Below are positions 1-8,617 of a DNA stretch of 64,000 nucleotides, in pieces. Under the pieces are notes generated by a model, which searched no databases, was not told where the DNA came from, and worked only from the letters and a program-made list of their open reading frames with translations. This DNA comes from Limivicinus sp963617275 (GTDB lineage Bacteria; Bacillota; Clostridia; Oscillospirales; Oscillospiraceae): assembly GCA_963617275.1 (NCBI GenBank), contig CAVENX010000012.1, forward strand, positions 62,001 through 126,000. Direction: 5' to 3'. Each line of letters starts with the position of its first letter. The first letter of the stretch is position 1. The translations under genes were made by a program, and so were the position numbers.

Positions 1-506
1 CAGAACCAGAGGCCGCCCTCCTCCGAAGGAAGATAATTGCAGTCCCCGCCGTAGCTTATTCTGAACTGATGGCACAGTTCCTCGTCGTCAAGCGCGTTTT
101 CAAGGCGTTTGGGCGAGGGAAGCGGAGAAAAATATTCCTCTCCGCCCTGCCATCTGTTCCCGTCGGAGAAGCAGACAAGACTGACGCGTACCTTATATGA
201 GCGCACGGTGCCGTTGGGCATTACGACCGCCGTATTGGTCCCGAAGCTGTCGTCTCTGTGCGCGTCAAGCTCGTTATAGCAGTATTCTACGACATCGCCG
301 GCGGACTCTCCGTTGGCGTTCAGCGGGAGAATGTGCGCCGTTAGCGAGGTGACCGCTTTTCCGGAAATGTTCTTGAATTTGAGCTGAACAAGGACGCTCC
401 TTGTCAGGCTGTCCGACAAAACAGCGCCTGCCGTGATGATAACGGGAGATCCCTCATGATAGAGCATCCCGCCCTGAGAATAAAGGCGTGTATATCTTTC
501 TTCCAT
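1..506 (-). CDS. Unrecognised protein, 3' part cut by window edge
   Basis: An open frame starts at the ATG at 506-504 on the minus strand and runs off the left edge after 168 codons. The product begins MEERYTRLYSQGGMLY and is rich in beta-type sequence. It has no signal peptide, cysteine pair or membrane segment in the visible part. The start lies 8 bases after the stop of the small membrane protein encoded at 515-742, so the two are very likely one operon. I do not recognise the family. The missing C-terminal part could hold the diagnostic domain, so no function is proposed. Confidence 0.75.
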   Translation of the reverse strand, partial: MEERYTRLYSQGGMLYHEGSPVIITAGAVLSDSLTRSVLVQLKFKNISGKAVTSLTAHILPLNANGESAGDVVEYCYNELDAHRDDSFGTNTAVVMPNGTVRSYKVRVSLVCFSDGNRWQGGEEYFSPLPSPKRLENALDDEELCHQFRISYGGDCNYLPSEEGGLWF

Positions 507-514
507 GGCCGCCC

Positions 515-742
515 TCACAGTTCCGGCAGATCGTCGCTGACTATCGCCGTCATGGACTCCCCTGCCCGGTCAGGCAGAGCGATTATCAGCAAGTAGCCTG
601 CAAACCACAGCAAAAGCGCCATGATATGATATTTTTTCTGCGGCCAACCCTTCATTGCGGCCACCTTATAAAATTCCGCAGCCACAAAATAATGCGCAGC
701 CAGCAGAGCAAGTATTAGCACGACCCATATTGCGATAAACAT
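515..742 (-). CDS. Small single-pass/two-pass membrane protein, 75 aa
   Basis: This 75-residue protein has a hydrophobic N-terminal helix (about residues 3-24, IWVVLILALLAAHYFVA) and a second hydrophobic stretch at about 40-57, so it is probably an integral membrane protein. A purine-rich site (GGCGGTGAAG in transcript sense) lies just upstream of the ATG. It is the first gene of a short minus-strand unit with the partial gene at the window edge. No family is recognised. It may serve as a membrane partner of the downstream product, but that is only inference from adjacency. Confidence 0.65.
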   Translation of the reverse strand: MFIAIWVVLILALLAAHYFVAAEFYKVAAMKGWPQKKYHIMALLLWFAGYLLIIALPDRAGESMTAIVSDDLPEL

Positions 743-1240
743 CTGAACTTCACCGCCTGTTTATATTTATTTCAATTATAATAAACATTCTGGCATTATG
801 TCAAGCAAATTATGGAATTAAAAGAAAAAACGGATGCAGGAGCTGCAATGATTATAGAATTTAAAAAGCAATCCGCCTTTGTATCACACAGCAGCTTGTC
901 AAAGAAGTATTTCATATCTTTAAGCAATACCTTATCTTCAATATAGCGATGCATAATAACAATCTTCTTTTCGCCCATGCCGCCCACTCAGCGTTTCTTG
1001 CTAAATCACTGTTGAATACTCACAAATGACGCTCTTGTCAAGACTTTTCGGCAGAAAGAAAAGTGGATGTAACTGAAATCAGTTACATCCACTCGACATA
1101 TGCAATAACGCAAATTTTGATAGAATTGAATGTGGAGGAAAAGTGTGTACTTTACGGGCACACTGCCGTAGAAAGTCCGTTTTATTGTACAGCAAGCCTG
1201 TTAGAATAAAATCATATCAGGAAGAAAGCAGGTGTTATTC
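743..1240. other. Gap of about 500 bp without a convincing gene
   Basis: The left half is AT-rich and holds only a 63-codon minus-strand open frame (796-987) with no ribosome site or family resemblance, which I do not call. A perfect 12-bp inverted repeat lies at 1063-1092 (listed separately). The stretch just left of the gene at 1241 probably carries that gene's promoter, but I see no clear -35/-10 pair. Confidence 0.5.
1063..1092 (-). terminator. Perfect 12-bp stem-loop, terminator-like on minus strand
   Basis: The arms GTGGATGTAACT and AGTTACATCCAC are perfect complements with a 6-base loop. On the minus strand the hairpin is followed by CTTTTCTTT, as in an intrinsic terminator. No minus-strand gene is visible directly upstream of it, so it may be left over from a lost gene. 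Confidence 0.5.
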
Positions 1241-1855
1241 ATGTTTTATTACAGTAAAAAAAGTCACCGGAAGATCGTGCATATAGAAAACTGTTTCATC
1301 GCCCGCGGCTTCGACCCGGAGTCAGTTGGAACGTTTTCAACCTTGGCAGAAGCATTCAAAGCCGGATACAGGCTTTGCAAGCATTGCAACCCAATCTCCC
1401 ACCAATACAAGAAAGAACAGGAGGACCTCCTTAACTACTGCTACAGAAACGGAATGTTCTGCTATTATAACGACCGGAACTTCAAGATCACCAGCACGAT
1501 CAGCAAGTGGATCGTGACCGTCAGCCCGAGCGGGAGGACTCAGTTATACCACAAGAACACCAAGACACTGCCTTCGGATGAGCAATCTTTTGTCCCGGGG
1601 TATCATTATCAGCGCGTCCAGTATGGGAGTTTGATGGAGTACCTCAAGTACATAAAAGAGCATGATTTCTACAGGAATAGACATCCCGAAATAAATAGGC
1701 CCAAGGTTCAAAAAGCTCCTGCAAAGAAAGGCACCAAGAGATGGTATAAGGAGCAGGCAAAGCTTAAGTCTATCGAACGTAAGCGTTCCATCCGGAACGT
1801 GCTGAACATCATCGATTCCTTCAACAGCAATTACGCTGTGTGCGAAGCTGTTTAA
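1241..1855 (+). CDS. Hypothetical protein with N-terminal Ada-like Cys/His metal-binding cluster
   Basis: The product is 204 residues. Residues about 10-50 read HxxNCF...GFxTLAEAFKAGYRLCKHC, the spacing seen in small Firmicutes proteins whose N-terminus resembles the Ada zinc-binding module (a His/Cys pair, then CxxC after a GYR turn). The rest is basic and unrecognised, ending with a Lys/Arg-rich tail (about 150-185). The ATG at 1241 is preferred over a GTG at 1232 because GCAGG lies 8 bases before the ATG but would overlap the GTG. It sits alone between remnants, just outside the integrated element. DNA binding or metal-dependent regulation is possible but unproven. Confidence 0.65.
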   Translation: MFYYSKKSHRKIVHIENCFIARGFDPESVGTFSTLAEAFKAGYRLCKHCNPISHQYKKEQEDLLNYCYRNGMFCYYNDRNFKITSTISKWIVTVSPSGRTQLYHKNTKTLPSDEQSFVPGYHYQRVQYGSLMEYLKYIKEHDFYRNRHPEINRPKVQKAPAKKGTKRWYKEQAKLKSIERKRSIRNVLNIIDSFNSNYAVCEAV

Positions 1856-1911
1856 TCGGAAGGCGCCGTGCTGCGATGAAGTTCCCCCAAAAAGTTAGAC
1901 AAGAAATAGAA

Positions 1912-2055
1912 TTAAGCGTTCCTAACGGACTGAGTCCTGTATTGTACAGGGTTTAGGCCTTTAAGCTTTCCGTTAAGCTTTAATTTGATTTTGTGGTGGT
2001 TGTAATAGTCAATGTACTCGACAATAGCCTTTTCAACATAGAATTTCACTTGGAT
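1912..2055 (-). pseudogene. C-terminal remnant of an IS3-family transposase
   Basis: The minus strand encodes EYIDYYNHHKIKLKLNGKL followed by KGLNPVQYRTQS and a stop, the characteristic end of IS3-family (IS150-like) OrfB transposases, where YIDYYN...LKGLSPVQYR follows the DDE catalytic core. Only about 47 codons remain. No DDE residues, OrfA or second inverted end are present. The bases just beyond the stop (TCTAACTTTTTGGGG in minus sense) look like an IS3-family terminal end. It is a dead fragment left of the tRNA-derived repeat. Confidence 0.8.
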
Positions 2056-2327
2056 ATTCAATTTTTAAGCCCCCGTCAATGGCTCCTTCCACGATAGGCA
2101 AATACTGTTCCGGGCAGAGCTTTAATTTCTGTCCGACCCGCTGGCGCAGCTCGCTCTCCTCTCGCATGACCCCTGGACTGAAATAAAGTCAGGGCAGTTT
2201 TTAACTTTTGCCATTCAACATCACCCACATGCATTCTATATTTCATGGTTCACGCATGGAATGACACAATATGTGCTATGCTTACATTTACGCTCCCTGT
2301 GAACTCGCTGTATAAAGCTGTATAAAA
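2056..2327. other. Degenerate mobile-element debris
   Basis: The minus strand of about 2056-2160 still reads as a plausible peptide (SELRQRVGQKLKLCPEQYL...) that ends where the IS3 remnant begins, which suggests another truncated gene whose family I cannot name. From 2160 to 2327 I see nothing beyond AT-rich sequence. Confidence 0.4.
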
Positions 2328-2370
2328 ATGAGTGTTTTTGCAGCCTTTCAAATGCTGCAAAAACACTCAT
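2328..2370 (-). terminator. Strong 17-bp stem terminator after tRNA half-copy
   Basis: ATGAGTGTTTTTGCAGC (2328-2344) pairs perfectly with 2354-2370 around a 9-base loop, and on the minus strand it is followed by TTTTTATAC. It stands 4 bases beyond the 3' end of the tRNA-fMet half-copy at 2375-2418. It is therefore probably the original terminator of the tRNA gene, separated from it by the inserted element. Confidence 0.8.
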
Positions 2371-2374
2371 CATA

Positions 2375-2418
2375 GTTGCGGGGGAAGGATTTGAACCAAC
2401 GACCTCCGGGTTATGAGC
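2375..2418. repeat. Left attachment repeat (tRNA-fMet 3' half), attL-like
   Basis: These 44 bases are identical, in the same orientation, to 21041-21084 inside the intact initiator tRNA gene. They cover the anticodon loop to the base before the CCA. Duplication of a tRNA 3' half at both ends of an element is the hallmark of tyrosine-integrase insertion into a tRNA gene. The identity stops abruptly at both sides (A versus G at the left base, TACGG versus CCGAC at the right). Confidence 0.88.
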
Positions 2419-2429
2419 TACGGTCGGTT

Positions 2430-2736
2430 ATTAAATAGGCTGCTTTTATGTCGGTTAGATGCTGTTTTGCCCTATTTTGTTTCACCGAATTGCTGCCTTG
2501 TACTGCGCCGTACTGCCCGGTGCTTTCCCCGTATGGGTCAGCGTTTGGGTCAACCCCGTTTTGGCGTTTATGTCGATGTCGTTTTATTGCAGACCGAGAG
2601 GTCTGCTTTCTTGCTGCCAGAGGGTCAAAATCTGCGCCGCTATATTCAAAGAATAAGGTTATGCGTTGGCCTGCTGGAGATAGAACCCGCTTTCCGTTGT
2701 TTCGATAAGATGCACTCGCATTTGAGCTTTGCTGAA
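2430..2736 (-). pseudogene. Possible integrase tail remnant inside left end
   Basis: The minus strand reads KRQNGVDPNADPYGESTGQYG, which resembles the C-terminal tails of tRNA-targeting phage-type integrases and is similar to the peptide encoded near the right end (FRQNRADPNRDPDADISGY). The DNA is also alike: TGACCCAAAC..TGACCCA occurs in both. No catalytic residues remain. It may be the 3' end of a former integrase gene abutting the att site. Confidence 0.4.
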
Positions 2737-3309
2737 TCAGTTTTTTAGGCAGCCGATGGGCACAACATATACACCATCCTGACGGCGATAGGCATAGTCG
2801 CCGGTACCCGTCAAAACCATGAGGAACGACGGTGCATTCATCTTGTCAGTGTCGATTTTGGCTTCCATCGCCTTTAAGCTCTTTGCGCCTTCTTCAATAA
2901 GTCTATCGCCGCCCAATTTGATCTCAATCAAACCGTATTTCCCGTTTCTTAAATGAACAACAGCATCGCATTCCTGCCCGTCCCTGTCACGATAGTGATA
3001 GACCTCACCATTCAAGGCATCCGCAAAAACACGCAGGTCTCTGATGCAGAGCGTTTCAAACAGGAAGCCAAAGGTTTTTAGGTCGTTCACAAGGTCATTT
3101 GGTCCGATGCCCAATGCCGCGGCAGCAATAGATGGGTCAATGTAATATCTGGTGTCAGAAGAAAGGATGGCAGTCTTTGAGCGAAGATTCGGATTCCACG
3201 CCGGCATATCCTCTACAACGAAGATTTTGCGGAGCGCGCTGACATAAGCAGCTACTGTTTCATCGCTCATAGATACTTCATCGTTTGCGGATACATCCTG
3301 CGCAAGCAC
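2737..3309 (-). pseudogene. 5'-truncated DUF4143 ATPase (COG1373) remnant
   Basis: The 190-codon frame matches the C-terminal half of COG1373 proteins, which carry an N-terminal AAA ATPase and a C-terminal DUF4143 nuclease-like domain. Recognisable pieces are the winged-helix segment (SMSDETVAAYVSALRKIFVV), then DTRYYIDPSIAAAALG and the nuclease-like core with EVYHYRDRDGQECDAVV and GLIEIKLGG. The AAA part with Walker motifs is absent, and an in-frame stop lies about 12 codons upstream of the GTG. Full-length members are about 400 residues, so this is a decayed fragment. Confidence 0.8.
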
Positions 3310-3506
3310 TGTATTCCCCTTTCTCGTGGAATATGTTCTGTGTATTTATGTACTTGGCTAAAATAAATCATATTTTAACTTTGCTCCAAGAGCAGGAAAT
3401 CGTCTGTGTCTTTGTACGGTCTTAATATCATCCGCTCAGCCCTTATCCCGTCTTAAAACTCTCTCTGATATGATTGAGAAAATCAATTCAGAGGGAGTTG
3501 TCTTTT

Positions 3507-4847
3507 ATGCCGGAGGAGCTGATATATCGAAAACGCCGACTTTCATCCTTCCAAATCATCATTCTTGGTTTTGCCGGAGTTATTCTGTTGGGGGCGCTGC
3601 TGCTGATGCTGCCGATCTCCACGACCGAAGGGAATGTAACTCCATTCAATGAAACGCTGTTTACTGCGACTTCTGCCGTATGCGTAACAGGCCTTATTGT
3701 GCAAGATACAGGCAGCTACTGGTCAACCTTTGGGCAGACGGTTATTCTGGTGCTGATCCAAATTGGTGGTCTTGGTGTCGTAACCGTAGCAGCATCGTTT
3801 GCACTGTTGTCTGGGCGGAAAATCTCCCTGATGCAGCGCAGCACCATGCAGGATGCAATTTCTGCGCCAAAGGTTGGTGGAATCGACCGTCTGACACGCT
3901 TTATCCTACGGGGGACCTTTCTGATTGAACTGCTGGGCGCACTTGCCATGCTGCCGGTGTTCTGCCGTGACTATGGATGGCGCGGCATCTGGATGGCGGT
4001 GTTTCATTCCGTATCCGCATTTTGCAACGCCGGATTTGACATTCTTGGAACGGAAAACAACCTCTATCCGTCCCTCACCAGTTATGCGGGCAGTCCGATC
4101 ATCAATATCACGATTATGCTGCTGATTGTGACTGGTGGCATTGGGTTTTTGACATGGGACGACATCTGTGAAAACAAGCTCCACTTTCGCCGCTATCGGA
4201 TGCAGAGCAAGGTGATCCTTGTCACGACCGCGTTGCTTCTCGTCCTTCCGGCCATATTTTTCTTCTTTGCGGATTTTTCTTCACTTCCCACCGGAAGACG
4301 AGTGCTTGCTTCTTTTTTTCAGTCCGTCACGCCGAGGACTGCTGGCTTCAACACCGTAATCCTCTCGGATATGACTGGTGCATCGCAGGCTGTTATGATT
4401 TTTCTGATGATAACTGGCGGATCACCCGGCTCCACGGCGGGCGGTATGAAAACAACAACGCTGGCTGTATTGGTCGCAAACGCTGCCGCGACCTTTCGCC
4501 AGCGTGAGAGCGCCCATTTTTTTGGACGCAGGATTGAGTGTGGAGTTGTCAAGACTGCCGCAACCGTTGTGACGATGTATCTCGCGTTGTTCTTTGGCGG
4601 CGCTGTTTTTATCAGCACTTATGAAAACTTGCCGCTTTCTGCGTGCCTGTATGAAACGGCTTCGGCAGTTGGAACAGTAGGACTGACGCTGGGTATCACG
4701 CCGCAGCTCCACGTCCCGTCGCAAATTGTGCTGATCGTGCTTATGTATCTGGGCAGGGTCGGCGGTCTTACACTTATTTACGCGGCGCTATCCGGCAAAA
4801 GAGCGGGAGCCGCAAAGCTGCCGTTGGATCGAATCACGGTTGGATAA
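3507..4847 (+). CDS. ktrB: Potassium uptake channel subunit, TrkH/KtrB family
   Basis: This 446-residue membrane protein is the ion-conducting subunit of a Ktr-type K+ uptake system. All four selectivity-filter P-loops are visible: TATSAVCVTGL, SVSAFCNAGFD, SVTPRTAGFNT and ETASAVGTVGL, each between hydrophobic helices. The ATG at 3507 is chosen because GAGGGA lies 10 bases upstream; an upstream TTG at 3474 has no ribosome site. The stop is 16 bases before the start of the KtrA partner, so the two form an operon. KtrB proteins in Firmicutes import K+ with Na+ dependence under control of the cytoplasmic KtrA ring. Its position as cargo of a mobile element is unusual. Confidence 0.93.
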   Translation: MPEELIYRKRRLSSFQIIILGFAGVILLGALLLMLPISTTEGNVTPFNETLFTATSAVCVTGLIVQDTGSYWSTFGQTVILVLIQIGGLGVVTVAASFALLSGRKISLMQRSTMQDAISAPKVGGIDRLTRFILRGTFLIELLGALAMLPVFCRDYGWRGIWMAVFHSVSAFCNAGFDILGTENNLYPSLTSYAGSPIINITIMLLIVTGGIGFLTWDDICENKLHFRRYRMQSKVILVTTALLLVLPAIFFFFADFSSLPTGRRVLASFFQSVTPRTAGFNTVILSDMTGASQAVMIFLMITGGSPGSTAGGMKTTTLAVLVANAAATFRQRESAHFFGRRIECGVVKTAATVVTMYLALFFGGAVFISTYENLPLSACLYETASAVGTVGLTLGITPQLHVPSQIVLIVLMYLGRVGGLTLIYAALSGKRAGAAKLPLDRITVG

Positions 4848-4863
4848 AGTCAGGAGGTTCATG

Positions 4864-5511
4864 ATGAAAAATATTTTATTGGTTGGAGTCGGACGCTTTG
4901 GACGGCATATTGCCGTGCAGTTGACACTGTTGGGACATCAAGTTATGGCAGTAGATACGAGTGAGGAGCGAATCAATGATGTACTCCCGTTTGTTACCAA
5001 CGCTCAGATTGGCGACAGCACAAATGCGGATTTTCTTCGCACACTCGGTATTGGGAATTACGATGTCTGCATTGTTACGATCAGCGGCAATTTCCAAAAC
5101 TCCCTTGAAACGACCTCGCTTCTAAAAGAGCTGGGGGCAAAGTGCGTCGTGTCCCGTGCCGAACGTGATGTTCAGGCGAAATTTTTACTTCGCAATGGAG
5201 CCGATCATGTGGTCTACCCGGAAAAGCAAGTGGCAAAGTGGGCTGCGATTCGATACAGCTCCAATCATATCTTTGACTACATAGAAATCGACGACCAGCA
5301 CGCAATTTTTGAAGTGGAAGTGCCGGAGGCGTGGAGAGGTAAAAGCATCGGTGAGTTGGACATCCGCAGGAGATTCGGAATCAACATTCTTGGAATTAAG
5401 CGGGCTGGGGAAACCGATGTGTCTGTAACGCCGGAAACCGTGCTGACAAATGATATAACCATTTTGGCATTGGGCGAATATAAGCAGCTTCAGAAATGTT
5501 TTCGGATTTGA
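4864..5511 (+). CDS. ktrA: Ktr/Trk potassium uptake regulatory subunit (RCK domains)
   Basis: This 215-residue cytoplasmic protein has an N-terminal RCK/TrkA-N Rossmann fold with LLVGVGRFGRH (GxGxxG) and an acidic residue ending the second strand (AVDTSEER), then a TrkA-C domain at about 140-215. It gates the KtrB channel through nucleotide binding (ATP/ADP or NADH), and the C domain of Firmicutes homologues can bind c-di-AMP. AGGAGG at 4852-4857 is 6 bases from the ATG at 4864, so that start is preferred over an upstream ATG at 4861. It follows ktrB directly and precedes a small membrane protein gene. Confidence 0.93.
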   Translation: MKNILLVGVGRFGRHIAVQLTLLGHQVMAVDTSEERINDVLPFVTNAQIGDSTNADFLRTLGIGNYDVCIVTISGNFQNSLETTSLLKELGAKCVVSRAERDVQAKFLLRNGADHVVYPEKQVAKWAAIRYSSNHIFDYIEIDDQHAIFEVEVPEAWRGKSIGELDIRRRFGINILGIKRAGETDVSVTPETVLTNDITILALGEYKQLQKCFRI

Positions 5512-5528
5512 AAGGGCGGTGAATCTAT

Positions 5529-5816
5529 GTGGAAGATGTTGCTTTGATCGTATCCATGCTGCTTCTTTTTCTGTTCGGCAGGTTCGTTATGGTGAGACTG
5601 GATCGAATCCTTGATGATAAACAAATACGGAATAGCGCATTTGAATCACGACCAACTCCGCGCTGTATTGTTCTGCCTGGAAATCTTATGGCAGAAGATT
5701 TATCATCGGAATTGCAGCGTTTTAGAGATATATACCCAAACACACAAATTTTATTTCTTGATTCAGATACATATTCCTTGGAGGAAATCCTATCGGCCAT
5801 AGAGTACAAGCGGTAG
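5529..5816 (+). CDS. Small membrane-anchored protein of the Ktr/Kdp cluster
   Basis: This 95-residue protein has one N-terminal membrane helix (about 4-22, VALIVSMLLLFLFGRFVMV) and a short cytoplasmic tail ending EEILSAIEYKR. The GTG start is supported by AAGGGCGGTGA just upstream; an overlapping ATG two bases earlier is out of frame. It lies 17 bases after ktrA and 47 bases before the sensor kinase, so it is co-transcribed with both. I do not recognise a family. An accessory or regulatory role in K+ uptake is a guess from context. Confidence 0.7.
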   Translation: MEDVALIVSMLLLFLFGRFVMVRLDRILDDKQIRNSAFESRPTPRCIVLPGNLMAEDLSSELQRFRDIYPNTQILFLDSDTYSLEEILSAIEYKR

Positions 5817-5863
5817 AATCCTTCATAATTGCGTGTTATAATATTTTGAAAGGTGGTGGACAC

Positions 5864-7846
5864 ATGAGCAATCAGACTGTAAATACGATACAGCAAGAGC
5901 ATATTCTTGTTTGCCTGTCGTCATCACCATCAAATGAACGGATCGTCCGTACTGCCGGGCGGATGGTCAAAGCATTTGGCTGCGACTTTACAGCACTATA
6001 TGTGCAGACACCTGATCGTACTGCATTGAGCAAGGATGATCTGACGCGGCTGACAGATAATATCAAGCTCGCAGAACGGCTTGGAGCAAGGATTATCACA
6101 ACGCATGGCGAAGATGTAGCGACGCAGATTGCGGAGTACGCACGGCTTTCAGGCGTAACAAAAATTGTGATTGGGCGAAGTGGTGTGCAGCGCCGTCATT
6201 TCTGGAGTCGCCCGACTCTGACTGAGCGCCTAATTGAGCTTGCTCCGGGACTTGACATTCACATTATTCCCGATGCGGATATATATAAAAACTATCGGCA
6301 AAAGCCCGTTGCGATCACACATCCAACCGTTCCGACTGTGCAGGAACTTTTGCTGACATTGGGCGTTTTGGGAATAGCAACTGCTGTTGGTTGGGTGTTT
6401 TCCCGTTTAGGCTTTACAGATGCGAACATCATTGCAGTTTATTTGTTGAGCGTACTTCTGACCTCCATTTTCACCAGCGGCTATACCTGTGGTATTCTGG
6501 CCTCTTTCTTGAGCGTGATTCTGTTTAACTACTTCCTGACAGAACCCCGTTTGTCCCTATTGGCTTATGACAGCGGATACCCTATAACATTTGCGATTAT
6601 GCTGGGTATCGCACTTTTGACCGGAACATTGGCAGCAAAGCTGAAAGCTCATGCGCAGCTATCTGCACGGGATGCCTACCGCACCAAGATTTTATTTGAC
6701 ACAAATCAGCAGCTCCAAAAAGCTGCGACACCAGAGAATGTCTATCAAATGACCGCTACACAAATGCAGCGGCTCATGCAGCGCAATATTCTGATTTATC
6801 CTGCACACAATGGTGTGCTGTTGGCCGGGAGTTTTTATTCGGCAGACGGCAGTTCGCCGCAAGGCGTCCCGGATGCTGAGCAAGAGCCGGATGTTGTTCA
6901 TTGGGTCTGGCAGAACCGCAAGCGCGCCGGAGCGACTACAACACATTTTTCTAAAGCAAGGTATCTTTATCTTGCCATTCGGACGCAGCAGCAGGCCTAT
7001 GGGGTAATCGGCATCTCCATCATGGGCAAACCCTTGGATGCCTTTGAATCCAGCATTTCATTGTCCATTCTCGGTGAATGTGCCTTGGCGTTGGATAACC
7101 TGCGCAACGCCAGAGAAAAGGAAGAAGCTGCCGTCCTTGCAAAGAACGAACAGCTTCGTGCTAATCTTCTGCGTTCAATTTCCCATGACCTTAGAACCCC
7201 GCTGACCTCCATTTCCGGCAACGCCGACACGCTGCTGCACAGCTATGATGCTTTGGACGCAGAAACTCGGCAACGTATTTTTAACGACATATACGACGAT
7301 TCTCAATGGTTGACTGAACTTGTGGAGAATTTGCTTTCCATTACGAAAATAGCGGATGGCAGCGTAAAGCTGCATCTATCCGATCAGGTGCTGGAGGATA
7401 TTATCTCAGAAGCGCTGCGTCATATTGACCGCAGAAGTTCCGAACATCAGATCACGGTAAATTGCGGTAACGAGCCGTTATTAGTGCGGGTGGATGCGGG
7501 ACTTATCATGCAAGTGCTTGTCAATCTCGTAAACAATGCAATCAAGTATACTCCTGCGGACTCATGTATCCAGATAACCGCAGTACGCCACGATGATGCA
7601 GTTGCACTTTATGTCTGCGACAACGGGCCGGGTATCCCGGATGAACTAAAGGAACGTGTTTTTGAAATGTTCTTTACCGGGGGCAATCCGATTGGCGACA
7701 GCCGCCGAAGTCTTGGGCTTGGGCTTACTCTCTGTCAAGCCATCGTTCATGCACATAATGGCAAAATGACGCTGAAAGACAATTCGCCGCATGGCTGCAT
7801 CTTTTCCTTTACAGTACCGCTTAGTGAGGTGAACTTAAATGAATAA
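5864..7846 (+). CDS. KdpD-like sensor histidine kinase lacking the N-terminal KdpD domain
   Basis: The product is 660 residues. In order it has a UspA-type domain (about 15-140, ILVCLSSSPSNERIVRTAGR), four closely spaced membrane helices of the DUF4118 type (about 160-260), a GAF-like region (about 280-420), a HisKA domain with the phospho-acceptor motif SISHDLRTPLTS near 440 and a HATPase domain with N, G1 and G2 boxes (NLVNNAIKYTP, DNGPGIP, GLGLTLCQ). Classical KdpD (about 890 residues) has an additional N-terminal Walker-containing domain that is absent here. The gene overlaps the response regulator by 8 bases. With no kdpFABC in the window, the likely target is the ktr operon. Confidence 0.9.
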   Translation: MSNQTVNTIQQEHILVCLSSSPSNERIVRTAGRMVKAFGCDFTALYVQTPDRTALSKDDLTRLTDNIKLAERLGARIITTHGEDVATQIAEYARLSGVTKIVIGRSGVQRRHFWSRPTLTERLIELAPGLDIHIIPDADIYKNYRQKPVAITHPTVPTVQELLLTLGVLGIATAVGWVFSRLGFTDANIIAVYLLSVLLTSIFTSGYTCGILASFLSVILFNYFLTEPRLSLLAYDSGYPITFAIMLGIALLTGTLAAKLKAHAQLSARDAYRTKILFDTNQQLQKAATPENVYQMTATQMQRLMQRNILIYPAHNGVLLAGSFYSADGSSPQGVPDAEQEPDVVHWVWQNRKRAGATTTHFSKARYLYLAIRTQQQAYGVIGISIMGKPLDAFESSISLSILGECALALDNLRNAREKEEAAVLAKNEQLRANLLRSISHDLRTPLTSISGNADTLLHSYDALDAETRQRIFNDIYDDSQWLTELVENLLSITKIADGSVKLHLSDQVLEDIISEALRHIDRRSSEHQITVNCGNEPLLVRVDAGLIMQVLVNLVNNAIKYTPADSCIQITAVRHDDAVALYVCDNGPGIPDELKERVFEMFFTGGNPIGDSRRSLGLGLTLCQAIVHAHNGKMTLKDNSPHGCIFSFTVPLSEVNLNE

Positions 7847-8540
7847 GCCGCTCGTCCTCGTTGTAGAAGATGATACCCCGGTGCGCAATTTAATCACGAC
7901 GACGCTGAAAACTCACGAATACAGGTATCTCTCAGCTCAAAACGGCGCAAGCGCCGTGATGGAGGCGCTGTCTCATAATCCGGATATTGTGCTGCTTGAT
8001 CTGGGACTCCCAGATATGGACGGCGTGGAGATCATCCGCAAAATCCGTTCGTGGTCAAATATGCCGATCATCGTAATCAGCGCCAGAACGGAGGATTCTG
8101 ATAAAATCGGGGCGTTGGATGCCGGGGCAGACGATTACCTGACGAAGCCCTTTTCCGTGGACGAGCTGTTGGCGCGGCTGCGGGTGACGCAGCGAAGGTT
8201 AGCGTTGATGAAAGCGGATACGGCGCAGGAAACTCCAATTTTTACGAACGGCGCGCTGAAAATCGACTATGCGGCAGGCTGCGCATATCTTGATGGCGCA
8301 GAACTGCACCTGACGCCCATCGAATACAAGCTGCTGTGCCTGCTCTCCAAAAATGTAGGTAAGGTTTTGACACACACCTACATCACGCAGCAGATTTGGG
8401 GCAGTAGTTGGGAAAACGATATTGCCTCCCTACGGGTATTTATGGCGACTCTGCGCAAAAAGCTGGAAAATGGGAAAGACGGGCAGCAATACATACAAAC
8501 GCACATCGGCATCGGCTACCGGATGCTGCGGATAGAATGA
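7839..8540 (+). CDS. OmpR/KdpE-family response regulator (cognate to the kinase at 5864)
   Basis: This 233-residue regulator has a receiver domain (1-120) with the acidic pair VVEDD, phospho-Asp in IVLLDLGLPDMDG, conserved Thr/Ser-like SAR and Lys in LTKPFSVDELLAR. The C-terminal winged helix (about 140-233) has LTPIEYKLLCLL and the recognition segment LRVFMATLRKKLE, ending GIGYRM as in KdpE. It overlaps the kinase gene by 8 bases, which indicates translational coupling. It is expected to activate K+ transport genes on low K+ or osmotic stress, here probably ktrBA, but the operator cannot be read from the sequence. Confidence 0.9.
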   Translation: MNKPLVLVVEDDTPVRNLITTTLKTHEYRYLSAQNGASAVMEALSHNPDIVLLDLGLPDMDGVEIIRKIRSWSNMPIIVISARTEDSDKIGALDAGADDYLTKPFSVDELLARLRVTQRRLALMKADTAQETPIFTNGALKIDYAAGCAYLDGAELHLTPIEYKLLCLLSKNVGKVLTHTYITQQIWGSSWENDIASLRVFMATLRKKLENGKDGQQYIQTHIGIGYRMLRIE

Positions 8541-8580
8541 ACAGCGTTCAGCCTTTTCCATAAAACATAATAAAATTACA

Positions 8581-8614
8581 ATGCGGTGCGGCCTCTTGAA
8601 AGGCAGCACCGCAT
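8581..8614. terminator. Bidirectional terminator between two convergent two-component systems
   Basis: ATGCGGTGC pairs with GCACCGCAT around an inner GGCC/AGGC stem. The hairpin is followed by TTTT on the plus strand and by a T-rich stretch on the minus strand. It separates the convergent regulators ending at 8540 and 8618. Confidence 0.8.
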
Positions 8615-8617
8615 TTT

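Noticed and set aside
796..987. 63-codon minus-strand frame in the left gap
   Set aside because: No ribosome site, no family resemblance, AT-rich context; could be chance or debris.
3310..3506. Possible c-di-AMP or K+ riboswitch ahead of ktrB
   Set aside because: No conserved ydaO/kimA-type motifs or terminator hairpin were found in the leader.
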